From NCBI GenBank assembly GCA_017482485.1, contig JAFUMV010000097.1:1-33442 (forward strand): a DNA stretch of 33,442 nucleotides, given 5' to 3'. This stretch comes from Lachnospiraceae bacterium. Its GTDB lineage: Bacteria > Bacillota > Clostridia > Lachnospirales > Lachnospiraceae. Shown here piece by piece: positions 1 to 6,787 of this stretch; position 1 is the stretch's first letter, and every line of letters begins with the position of its first letter. The notes below the pieces were generated by a model. The model was not told where the DNA came from and made no database searches. It was given only the letters and a program-made list of their open reading frames with translations. The translations under genes and the position numbers were made by a program.

Positions 1-1450
1 GATCCAGAAAATACCGGTCATGGGAAACTATGAACACAATGCCTTCAAAATGATCCACATAGTCTTCCAGAATCGGCAGCGTTGTGATATCCAGATCTTT
101 GGTGGGCTCGTCCAGAATCAGCACATTTGGTGCACCCATCAGCACACGGCACAGATTCAGACGTCGTTTTTCACCGCCGGACAATTTTCCGATCAGGCTG
201 TATTGGGCGCTGCCGTCAAACAGAAAACGCTCCAGCAGCTGAGAAGCGGAAATTCTGCCGTCCGAAGTCTGAATCACTTCCGCCACATCCCGGATATAAT
301 CAATCACCCGCTCATTCGGATCCATATGCGTTACTTCCTGGGCATAATAGCCGATTTTCACGGTCTGTCCCACAACAATTTCACCGCTGTCCGGCATTTC
401 CTGTCCCGTCAGCATTTTCATGAGGGTAGTTTTCCCACAGCCATTTGTGCCGATAAATCCCACTCTGTCATTTTTCAGGAAAATATAATTAAAGTTATTA
501 ATGAGCTGCCGATCACCATACCCTTTGCAGAGGTTGGAAATTTCCACCGTTGTTCTGCCCAGACGGCTGGAAACACTGCCCAGTTCCACCTGTCCGTCAG
601 CAGCAGGCGCCTGTCTGCTTTTCAATTCTTCGTAACGTTCCAGCCTTGCTTTCTGTTTGGTGGAACGGGCGCGGGCACCGCGCTGCACCCAGGCAAGCTC
701 TGTCCGCAGAATACTCTGACGCTTCCGCTCACTTGCCTGCGCCATTTCTTCCCGCTGGGCCTTCAATTCCAAGAAGCCCGAATAATTTTCCTGATAAGAA
801 TAAATTTTTCCCTTATCCACTTCCACAATCCGGTTGCAGACACTGTCAAGAAAATACCGGTCATGGGTGACCATCACCAGCGCACAGCGCCTGTTTTTAA
901 GCTGTTCTTCCAGCCAGTCTGCCATCTCATTGTCCAGATGGTTCGTTGGCTCGTCCAGAATTAAAATATCTGCCTCTTTTAACAGCACGCTCACCAGCGC
1001 CAGACGTTTTCTCTGCCCGCCGGAAAGTTCTCCCGCCTTCTGGTCAAAATTGGTAATGCCAAGCTTTGTCATCATCGTTTTCGCCCGGGTGGTCAGATCG
1101 TTCCGATCTGCCGCATCCTGCATTGCAGTATAATCGGCCTCCCCCAATCTGGCCGCCCTTCCCAGATAGCTTTGTGCATGCCCGGCCAGCACGCAGTCCA
1201 AAGCTTTCATTTCAGGATCAAACAGGGGATGCTGGGGCAGGTAGCCAATCACTACATGATTTGCCACGGTCACAGTGCCCTCGTCCGTCTCTTCCTGTCC
1301 TGCCATAATTTTTAACAGCGTGGATTTTCCGGTACCATTGATACCGATGATACCTACCTTTTCATTTTCCTGCAGATAAAAATCTGTATCGTCGAAGAGC
1401 TTGCGCTCGGAATATGCTTTTGTAAGATGTTCTATGGAAAGTAAATTCAT
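1..1450 (-). CDS. ABC-F family ATPase (Uup-like), 3' end cut by window edge
   Basis: About 483 residues are visible, starting at the ATG at 1450 behind a GGAG site; the C-terminus lies outside the window. Two ABC ATPase domains lie in one chain with no membrane segment, which defines the ABC-F class of ribosome-associated ATPases. The first domain has Walker A GINGTGKST (about 36-44), signature LSGGQRKR (about 142) and Walker B ILILDEPTNHLD (about 162-173). A basic, alanine/arginine-rich linker (around 240-280) precedes the second domain, which has Walker A GTNGCGKTT, LSGGERRR and LILDEPTKDLD. ABC-F proteins rescue or tune stalled ribosomes, and some give resistance to ribosome-targeting antibiotics. 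The TKDLD second Walker B resembles Uup-type members more than the resistance members. The assignment to Uup rather than another subfamily is an inference; the class itself is firm. Confidence 0.93.
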   Translation of the reverse strand, partial: MNLLSIEHLTKAYSERKLFDDTDFYLQENEKVGIIGINGTGKSTLLKIMAGQEETDEGTVTVANHVVIGYLPQHPLFDPEMKALDCVLAGHAQSYLGRAARLGEADYTAMQDAADRNDLTTRAKTMMTKLGITNFDQKAGELSGGQRKRLALVSVLLKEADILILDEPTNHLDNEMADWLEEQLKNRRCALVMVTHDRYFLDSVCNRIVEVDKGKIYSYQENYSGFLELKAQREEMAQASERKRQSILRTELAWVQRGARARSTKQKARLERYEELKSRQAPAADGQVELGSVSSRLGRTTVEISNLCKGYGDRQLINNFNYIFLKNDRVGFIGTNGCGKTTLMKMLTGQEMPDSGEIVVGQTVKIGYYAQEVTHMDPNERVIDYIRDVAEVIQTSDGRISASQLLERFLFDGSAQYSLIGKLSGGEKRRLNLCRVLMGAPNVLILDEPTKDLDITTLPILEDYVDHFEGIVFIVSHDRYFLD

Positions 1451-1470
1451 AATTGCTCCGTTTCCTTTAT

Positions 1471-1476
1471 ATTATA
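1471..1476 (-). promoter_or_regulatory. Probable -10 box of the ABC-F gene
   Basis: The minus strand reads TATAAT just upstream of the ABC-F start and touches the end of the 72-bp repeat array. No good -35 is seen 16-18 bases upstream; that position falls inside the repeat. If this is the promoter, the repeat supplies its upstream half. Confidence 0.4.
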
Positions 1477-1662
1477 GCGCATGTAAGCCTCGCCACTCGG
1501 CGCGAGGCGATCGGGTCCCTTCGCAAACGCTGCGCTTTTTGCGAAGTAGCGCATGTAAGCCTCGCCACTCGGCGCGAGGCGATCGGGTCCCTTCGCAAAC
1601 GCTGCGCTTTTTGCGAAGTAGCGCATGTAAGCCTCGCCACACGGCGCGAGGCTTACATGCTT
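1475..1662. repeat. Tandem 72-bp palindromic repeat (two identical units plus a variant third)
   Basis: Units begin at 1475, 1547 and 1619, an exact 72-base period, and the first two are identical base for base. Each full unit holds two potential hairpins. One pairs GCCTCGC with GCGAGGC (1487-1493 with 1502-1508 in unit 1). The other pairs CTTCGCAAA with TTTGCGAAG (1519-1527 with 1538-1546). The third unit differs by one base in the first loop and then leaves the pattern, completing a longer perfect 15-bp stem (1623-1637 with 1646-1660). All reading frames through it are open only because of the repeat, so no protein is called. It lies between two divergent genes. Confidence 0.9.
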
Positions 1663-1804
1663 CATTTTAGTTCATGATTGGTCTTCTGGCAAGAAAAAGT
1701 GTAGAAAGCAGGGGTGGTTCGTGGTAAAATGATGTAACGTGGTGCGATCGGACAGCTGTAAGATGACAGCCGAAAGCGCAGTTCATTCAGATAAGGAGGC
1801 ACAC

Positions 1805-2218
1805 ATGAATATTGTTATCATAGACGGGCAGGGGGGCCGCATGGGAAGTCTCCTGACCGCGCGCATTAAAAAAGAAAATATTCCGCATTGCCATCTGCTG
1901 GCTATCGGCACAAACGCTACGGCCACAGCTGCCATGCTCAAGGCCGGCGCGGACAATGGCGCAACCGGTGAAAATCCGGTCATCGTTGCCTGCCGCAATG
2001 CGGATTTTATCATCGGTCCGCTGGGCATTCTCGCTGCGGATTCTCTGTTTGGCGAAATCACCCCCGCCATGGCGATTGCCGTTGGGCAAAGCCAGGCTCA
2101 GAAAATCCTTCTTCCTGTGAATAAATGCAGCAATCACGTGGTCGGCGTAGCTGACCTGACCATGACCGAGCTGGTAGAACGGGCGCTGGAATGTCTGAAA
2201 GATTTTCTTGAATCATAA
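1805..2218 (+). CDS. DUF3842 family protein
   Basis: A 137-residue protein. The start at 1805 is chosen because AAGGAGG at 1793-1799 sits directly upstream; a longer reading frame from 1739 has no such site. The sequence begins MNIVIIDGQGGRMG, a glycine-rich beta-turn like the opening of a nucleotide-binding Rossmann fold, and continues with IGTNATATAAMLKAGA and a hydrophobic core (IIGPLGILAA). This pattern matches the DUF3842 family of Firmicutes, whose function is not established. It is soluble, with no signal peptide. It lies upstream of the ECF S-component and kinase genes on the same strand, but those have their own promoter at 2244-2272, so co-transcription is uncertain. Confidence 0.85.
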   Translation: MNIVIIDGQGGRMGSLLTARIKKENIPHCHLLAIGTNATATAAMLKAGADNGATGENPVIVACRNADFIIGPLGILAADSLFGEITPAMAIAVGQSQAQKILLPVNKCSNHVVGVADLTMTELVERALECLKDFLES

Positions 2219-2243
2219 GTTTTCCATGCAAAAAACTTCCCCG

Positions 2244-2272
2244 TTGACGCTTACTCTTTTTTTCGCTATACT
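2244..2272 (+). promoter_or_regulatory. Sigma-A promoter of the ECF S-component/kinase operon
   Basis: TTGACG at 2244-2249 and TATACT at 2267-2272 are separated by exactly 17 bases. A start near 2280 would leave a leader of about 167 bases before the ATG at 2447. Confidence 0.75.
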
Positions 2273-2279
2273 CAAATAG

Positions 2280-2446
2280 AATCCTCCAGGGATCACGAAC
2301 CGGAGCAGACTCCTGCTTTGGCAGACGATGGCCAAGCCATCCAGCAAAACGGCAAATTGCCGGTCAGACTAATTTTTTACGACACAACAGTTCTCTGCTT
2401 TGGGCCACCCGCAGAATTTTTCCCTGTTGTGCACAAGGAGGATTTC
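2280..2446 (+). promoter_or_regulatory. Long structured 5' leader, candidate riboswitch or other cis-RNA
   Basis: Between the predicted transcription start and the ribosome binding site (AAGGAGG, 2435-2441) several stems can form. They are GGAG/CTCC, GATGG/CCATC, and CGGCA/TGCCG followed by an AATTTTTT run. Just before the Shine-Dalgarno a long element pairs CACAACAG (2383-2390) with CTGTTGTG (2424-2431) and encloses TCTGC/GCAGA (2394-2398 with 2411-2415). The stem stops three bases before the ribosome binding site. The sequence was not recognised as TPP, THF, preQ1, FMN, cobalamin or another common vitamin riboswitch. Its role is an inference from structure and position. Confidence 0.5.
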
Positions 2447-2971
2447 ATGAAAAATATTAAAAAGCTCGTGACAGCAGGCGTATGTCTTGCGCTCTGTCTT
2501 GTCCTTCCATTCATCACCGGCCAGGTTCAGGCGATCGGCAACATGCTGCTGCCCATGCATCTGCCGGTTCTTTTATGCGGTTTTGCCGCCGGCCCTGCGT
2601 ATGCATTCTCAGTGGGATTGGTCGCGCCCATTCTGCGCAGCCTGCTTTTCGGCATGCCGCCCCTGATGCCCACCGGTCTGTCCATGGCCTTTGAGCTGGC
2701 CTCCTACGGCGCATTCTGCGGTCTCCTTTATCAAACGCTTCCCAAAAAGACGCTGCACCTTTACACTTCCCTGATCGGAGCAATGATCGGCGGACGAATT
2801 GTCTGGGGGATTGCCGCTTTTATCTTAAACAGACTTCTTGGTAATGCATTTACGCTGCCCATGTTTTTCGCAGGCGCATTTACAAATGCAATTCCGGGGA
2901 TTCTCTGTCAGCTCATTCTCATTCCGCCCGTAGTACTGGCATTAAAAAAAGCAAAACTGATTCAGGAGTAA
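2447..2971 (+). CDS. ECF transporter S-component (membrane substrate-binding subunit)
   Basis: A 174-residue, very hydrophobic protein with about five or six membrane segments. The start at 2447 follows AAGGAGG at 2435-2441; the upstream in-frame extension is leader. Family-typical stretches are LLPMHLPVLLCGFAAGP (about 33-50), RSLLFGMPPLMPTG and SMAFELASYGAFCGLL. These match the ECF_trnsprt group of S-components, in which the PMH-PVLL-GF and ELASYG motifs are common, including in PanT-like pantothenate carriers. S-components capture a vitamin or related small molecule and dock onto a shared EcfAA'T energising module, which is not encoded here. The kinase gene follows after 7 bases, suggesting that the imported substrate is phosphorylated. 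The substrate is not proven; pantothenate or a nucleoside is a guess. Confidence 0.82.
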   Translation: MKNIKKLVTAGVCLALCLVLPFITGQVQAIGNMLLPMHLPVLLCGFAAGPAYAFSVGLVAPILRSLLFGMPPLMPTGLSMAFELASYGAFCGLLYQTLPKKTLHLYTSLIGAMIGGRIVWGIAAFILNRLLGNAFTLPMFFAGAFTNAIPGILCQLILIPPVVLALKKAKLIQE

Positions 2972-2978
2972 CATATCC

Positions 2979-3617
2979 ATGAACGTAACCTATGACTTTC
3001 TTTGTACTTATATTGAGAACAAACTCTCAGAACAGCCGCTGGTTCTGGCAATCGACGGAAACAGCGCTTCCGGGAAGACCACGCTGGCGGGCAAACTGGC
3101 GGAACGCTTCAGCGGCGATGTCATTCATATGGATGATTTTTTTCTTCCCCTTTCTCTGCGCACGCCCGAAAGGCTGCTGGAAGCAGGCGGCAATGTCCAC
3201 TACGAACGCTTTCTGGAACAGATCATAATTCCGCTGACCGCCCACAGACAAAAAATGTCAGTCTCCGACACGAGGAAGCAAAGCGCTCCCTCAATCCCTG
3301 CCGCCCCCCTTCCTCATCTGACCTGGCAGCGTTTCGATTGCTCTGTGGGTGATTTTTCAGTGCAGCCCTGTCATAGCAGCGGCCGCTCTCTGCTCATCAT
3401 CGAAGGCGCCTACAGCATGCGGCCGGAATTCAGAGCAGCCTACGACATGTCCCTTTTTCTTTCCGCAGACCTCTGCACGCAAAAAGAACGAATATTGCAT
3501 CGCAACGGTCCACAAAGGCTGAACGCTTTTTTAGAAAAATGGATTCCCATGGAAAACCGTTACTTTGACGCATACCGGATTCAACAACAGTGCCAGTTCC
3601 AAATGCATGCAGAGTAA
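2979..3617 (+). CDS. P-loop kinase of the uridine kinase-like family
   Basis: A 212-residue cytosolic protein. Walker A is GNSASGKTT (about 27-35), followed by a DVIHMDDFFLP loop and, later, a Walker-B-like LLIIEGAYS and the C-terminal RNGP-R---F-EKWIPMENRYF motif. This arrangement is that of short uridine kinase-like proteins of Firmicutes in the uridine kinase/phosphoribulokinase/pantothenate kinase superfamily, which transfer ATP phosphate to a small hydroxylated substrate. A low-complexity stretch (about 88-110, rich in Ser, Pro and Ala) looks like an insertion. Its Shine-Dalgarno (AGGAG) overlaps the stop region of the S-component gene, so the two are coupled. The substrate is probably what the S-component imports. 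A true uridine kinase role is possible but unproven. Confidence 0.8.
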   Translation: MNVTYDFLCTYIENKLSEQPLVLAIDGNSASGKTTLAGKLAERFSGDVIHMDDFFLPLSLRTPERLLEAGGNVHYERFLEQIIIPLTAHRQKMSVSDTRKQSAPSIPAAPLPHLTWQRFDCSVGDFSVQPCHSSGRSLLIIEGAYSMRPEFRAAYDMSLFLSADLCTQKERILHRNGPQRLNAFLEKWIPMENRYFDAYRIQQQCQFQMHAE

Positions 3618-3678
3618 CACCTTCGCAGAATGACCCCTGTTTATCGCAAATCCGAAGAAATTTCCTGTGAAACGTAAG

Positions 3679-3714
3679 AAAACCGGCATGCAAATTGCAA
3701 TGCCGGTTTTTTTT
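3679..3714. terminator. Bidirectional rho-independent terminator
   Basis: A stem pairs AAAACCGGCAT with ATGCCGGTTTT and is followed by a T-run on the plus strand, with an A-run on its other side. It separates the plus-strand kinase gene from the convergent hydrolase gene that ends at 3713. Confidence 0.85.
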
Positions 3715-5080
3715 ATCCGATAATTCTTCTCACTGTCAAAATCGTTCTGTAGTTCGCATTTCCATATTTGATGCCGCTGCGCGCTGTGCTGGCATGCACA
3801 ATCCGACCGCCGCCCAGATAAATCGCCACATGGCCCGCATAACAAATGATGTCCCCGGGTTTCGCTTCACTATAGGAAACTTCTCTTCCTGCACTTCGCT
3901 GTGACGTGGAGCTTCGCGGCAGATTATAGCCGAACTGCTTATAAACCGCCTGCACAAAACCGGAACAGTCTGCGCCGTTCGTCAGGCTGGTTCCGCCCAG
4001 CACATAAGGATTTCCCACAAACTGGCAGGCATATTTTGCCACATCTTCGCCGGTGGAACCGGTGGCAGGAGGCACTGTCTTCATGCCGTCCGAAGATGTG
4101 CTGCCTGATGACGTGCTGCCTGATGACGTGCTGCCTGATGAAGAGGAACCTCCTGCAGATGACGATGAGCTTTCCGATGATGTGGAGGAACTCTCAGAAG
4201 AATCTCTGTCTGAGGATTGAGATTTGTTCTTCTCTTCCTCCGCTTTGCGTGCTGCCTCTTCTGCCGCCTTTCTCGCCTCTTCCTCTTTTCTGCGCCGTTC
4301 CTCTTCGGCTTTGATGATGGCATTTTCCTCTTCCTGCAGCTGCTTGATCTGAGCATTCTGCTGCTTGATCTGGGCTTTATAAGCTGCCGCTTCCTGCTTT
4401 ACTCTGGCAATCTGAGAATCAAAGTCCGCAGAGGCGGCTTTCTTTTCTTCCATCATCTCTTCCATTGCGGCCTTTTCTTCTTCCATTTCATGCATCTGGC
4501 TTTCCAGTTCGCTCTTCACATCTTCCAACTCTTCTTTTTCGGCGGCAACCTCTTCCTTCAGCGCCACGTACTGACGGAGCATTTTTGCATCATATTCATA
4601 CAGCTTTTCCACATAACCGGCCTGATTGAGCATATCACTCCAGCTGCTGGCCTTAACCAGAAGCTCCACATAGTTGGTTTCCCCCTTTTCATAGAGGTAA
4701 CGGATACGCTTCTTCATGGCCTGATACTGCGCCTCCTGTTTTTCTTTTGCAGCATCATATTCTTCCTGTGCCAGCGCAATCTCTTCTTCTGTTTTCGCAA
4801 TCTGCTCTTCCTGCAGGCTGACACTGGCAATAATTTCCACCAACTGGTCATCCAGCGTCTGAATTTCCTCTTCAATGGCGTTCTGCTCCTCCTGGAGCTC
4901 TCCCAGTTCTCCCTGAGCCTGATTATACTGACTCTGAGTGTTCTGCTGCTGTTGTTTAATCTGTTCCCGTTCCTGCTGTACCTGAGCCTGTGTGCGCTCT
5001 GCACGCACGCAAATCGGCTGCACTGCTATCATAAATGCAAATAAAAAGGCAATTCCTCTGGCCCATCTCTTCTTATGCAT
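3713..5080 (-). CDS. Secreted coiled-coil NlpC/P60 peptidoglycan hydrolase (PcsB/CwlO-like)
   Basis: A protein of 455 residues from the ATG at 5080, chosen over an in-frame ATG at 5092 because GGAG lies six bases upstream of 5080. A signal peptide spans about residues 1-27. A long Glu/Gln/Lys-rich coiled coil (about 30-270) follows, as in PcsB- and CwlO-type hydrolases, where it mediates FtsEX control or keeps the enzyme inactive. A Ser/Gly/Thr linker (about 285-335) contains a three-fold SGSTS repeat coded by 15-base DNA repeats. The C-terminal NlpC/P60 domain (about 340-455) carries the catalytic set: Cys in GADCSGF (372), His in GHVAIY (417) and His in IVHAS (429). It should cut D-gamma-glutamyl-diaminopimelate stem bonds during cell-wall growth or separation. 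Dependence on FtsEX is inferred from the family. Confidence 0.92.
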   Translation of the reverse strand: MHKKRWARGIAFLFAFMIAVQPICVRAERTQAQVQQEREQIKQQQQNTQSQYNQAQGELGELQEEQNAIEEEIQTLDDQLVEIIASVSLQEEQIAKTEEEIALAQEEYDAAKEKQEAQYQAMKKRIRYLYEKGETNYVELLVKASSWSDMLNQAGYVEKLYEYDAKMLRQYVALKEEVAAEKEELEDVKSELESQMHEMEEEKAAMEEMMEEKKAASADFDSQIARVKQEAAAYKAQIKQQNAQIKQLQEEENAIIKAEEERRRKEEEARKAAEEAARKAEEEKNKSQSSDRDSSESSSTSSESSSSSAGGSSSSGSTSSGSTSSGSTSSDGMKTVPPATGSTGEDVAKYACQFVGNPYVLGGTSLTNGADCSGFVQAVYKQFGYNLPRSSTSQRSAGREVSYSEAKPGDIICYAGHVAIYLGGGRIVHASTARSGIKYGNANYRTILTVRRIIG

Positions 5081-5125
5081 TTCAATCTCCATTTCAAAAT
5101 ATCTTTTTAGCGCCTATGTACAATA

Positions 5126-5131
5126 AGTATA
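5126..5131 (-). promoter_or_regulatory. Probable -10 box of the NlpC/P60 gene
   Basis: The minus strand reads TATACT about 45 bases upstream of the ATG at 5080, in an AT-rich stretch. The matching -35 position is only T-rich, so the call rests on the -10 alone. Confidence 0.4.
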
Positions 5132-5187
5132 CTATAAAATTCTGCCATAAAAAAGATTCTGTTTTATTTTTCTGCGCCGCCGCGCAG

Positions 5188-5216
5188 AAAACCCGGAAGC
5201 GAATCTCGCCTCCGGG
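5188..5216 (-). terminator. Terminator of asnS
   Basis: On the minus strand a GC-rich stem (CCCGGA/TCCGGG with inner GCGA/TCGC) lies about 70 bases past the asnS stop and is followed by four Ts. The T-run is short. A second hairpin (TTCTGCG/CGCAGAA, about 5170-5189) abuts it. Confidence 0.6.
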
Positions 5217-5288
5217 TCAATCTTCATCTTCTGCTGAAAACTTATCCTTGCTCAGCCTGCCAATATCATATCGGCAAAATACCTGTTC

Positions 5289-6683
5289 TTACAGCTCGCA
5301 GTTCTTCACTGTTCTGGGGAAAGGAAGTACGTCACGGATATTTGCCATACCGGTCAGGTACATCACGCAGCGTTCAAAGCCCAATCCAAATCCTGCATGT
5401 CTTGCAGAACCGTATTTTCTTAAATCAAGATAGAACTGATAATCTTCTTTGTTCAGGCCAAGCTCATCCATTCTTGCTTCAAGCAGCTCAAGGCTATCCT
5501 CTCTCTGGCTGCCGCCGATGATTTCACCGATACCGGGAACCAGGCAGTCCATAGCTGCAACAGTCTTTCCGTCCTCATTAAGCTTCATATAGAAAGCCTT
5601 GATTTCCTTCGGATAGTCGGTTACAAATACAGGACGCTTGAATTCCTTCTCTGTCAGATAACGCTCATGCTCTGTCTGCAGATCGCAGCCCCAGTATACT
5701 TTATAATCGAATTCGTCATTGTGCTTTTCCAGTATTTCAATTGCTTCTGTGTATGTCACATGACCGAAGTCGGAGTTTAATACGTGGTTCAGTCTTTCGA
5801 TCAGTCCTTTGTCCACAAAGCTGTTGAAAAATGCCATTTCTTCCGGAGCGTTCTCCAGCACATAGCGGATGATGTACTTGAGCATGGATTCTGCCAGAAG
5901 CATATCGTCCTTTAAGTCTGCAAATGCGATTTCGGGCTCAATCATCCAGAATTCAGCCGCATGACGGGTGGTGTTGGAGTTCTCCGCACGGAATGTGGGG
6001 CCAAATGTATAAATGTTCTTAAATGCCATCGCGAAAGTTTCACCATTTAACTGACCGCTTACTGTCAGGTTGGTAGGCTTACAGAAGAAATCCTGAGAGA
6101 AATCCACGCTGCCGTCTTCATTCTTCGGAATGTTATTTAAGTCCATGGTGGTAACCTGGAACATTTCGCCTGCACCTTCACAGTCACTGCCGGTGATCAG
6201 GGGGGTGTGTACATATACAAAACCTCTCTCCTGGAAGAACTGATGAATCGCATATGCAATCAGCGAACGAACACGGAATACTGCCTGGAAAGTATTTGTT
6301 CTGGGTCTTAAATGAGAAATGGTGCGCAGATACTCAAAACTGTGACGTTTCTTCTGCAGCGGATAATCGGGAGCGGTAGCACCCTCCAGAACCACTTCTT
6401 CTGCCTGCATCTCAAAAGGCTGCTTTGCGCCGGGAGTCGCAACGATAGTGCCGGTCACGATCACTGCCGCGCCAACGCCGATCTTTGCAATTTCCGCATA
6501 GTTATCAAGCTTGTCCGCAGAATATACCACCTGCAGGGGTTCAAAGAAGGTTCCGTCATTTACAACCAGGAACCCGAAATTCTTGGAGTCGCGGTTGCTT
6601 CTCACCCAGCCTCCTACGGTCACTTTCTTATCAAAATATTCTTCTTTTTGTCTGAAAAGCTGTTTTACATTCGTCAGTTCCAT
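5289..6683 (-). CDS. asnS: Asparagine--tRNA ligase
   Basis: A 464-residue class II aminoacyl-tRNA synthetase that charges tRNA-Asn with asparagine in the cytosol. The N-terminal OB-fold anticodon-binding domain (about 1-110) includes [18 protein letters not shown]. The catalytic domain follows with [17 protein letters not shown], motif 2 [19 protein letters not shown], and motif 3 [15 protein letters not shown] near the C-terminus. [11 protein letters not shown] is the form usual in AsnRS rather than AspRS. The length is normal. The start at 6683 follows GAGGAGGAG with good spacing. No T-box leader is seen; the 104-base upstream gap is mostly a copy of the dispersed GTTCAC repeat. A shared transcript from the lipoprotein gene upstream is possible. 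Confidence 0.97.
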   Translation of the reverse strand: MELTNVKQLFRQKEEYFDKKVTVGGWVRSNRDSKNFGFLVVNDGTFFEPLQVVYSADKLDNYAEIAKIGVGAAVIVTGTIVATPGAKQPFEMQAEEVVLEGATAPDYPLQKKRHSFEYLRTISHLRPRTNTFQAVFRVRSLIAYAIHQFFQERGFVYVHTPLITGSDCEGAGEMFQVTTMDLNNIPKNEDGSVDFSQDFFCKPTNLTVSGQLNGETFAMAFKNIYTFGPTFRAENSNTTRHAAEFWMIEPEIAFADLKDDMLLAESMLKYIIRYVLENAPEEMAFFNSFVDKGLIERLNHVLNSDFGHVTYTEAIEILEKHNDEFDYKVYWGCDLQTEHERYLTEKEFKRPVFVTDYPKEIKAFYMKLNEDGKTVAAMDCLVPGIGEIIGGSQREDSLELLEARMDELGLNKEDYQFYLDLRKYGSARHAGFGLGFERCVMYLTGMANIRDVLPFPRTVKNCEL

Positions 6684-6728
6684 GTCTCCTCCTCATTCAG
6701 TCACAGCTGTTATTATGAATTGTTTATT

Positions 6729-6786
6729 CGCTACTGTTTGCTCCGTTCACACTAACTCGCATACACGTCACCGGTGAACAGTAACG
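6729..6786. repeat. Dispersed GTTCAC/GTGAAC palindromic repeat, copy A
   Basis: Ends pair CGCTACTGTT (6729-6738) with AACAGTAACG (6777-6786), nine of ten positions. Internal words GCTCCGTTCAC and CGTCACCGGTGAACAG recur in copy C. It fills the gap between asnS and the foldase lipoprotein gene and touches the latter's stop codon. Confidence 0.7.
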
Positions 6787-6787
6787 T

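Noticed and set aside
20-1308. Several plus-strand reading frames at the left edge
   Set aside because: They are shadows of the ABC-F gene, which has complete Walker motifs on the minus strand.
1475-1662. CRISPR array
   Set aside because: There are no distinct spacers between units; the repeat is a contiguous 72-base tandem with identical content.
1401-1677. Open reading frames with internally repeated proteins over the 72-bp array
   Set aside because: They exist in both orientations and several frames only because 72 is a multiple of three; none has a ribosome binding site.
2280-2446. Known TPP, preQ1, THF or cobalamin riboswitch
   Set aside because: I compared the remembered core motifs by eye and none fits; a covariance search is still required, so only a candidate leader is reported.
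4217-5044. A 275-residue plus-strand frame rich in Phe and Leu
   Set aside because: It is the antisense of the Glu/Lys-rich coiled coil of the hydrolase, which naturally gives Phe/Leu codons.
6684-6787. T-box leader for asnS
   Set aside because: The gap is only 104 bases, has no T-box consensus or terminator/antiterminator pair, and is mostly the dispersed repeat.
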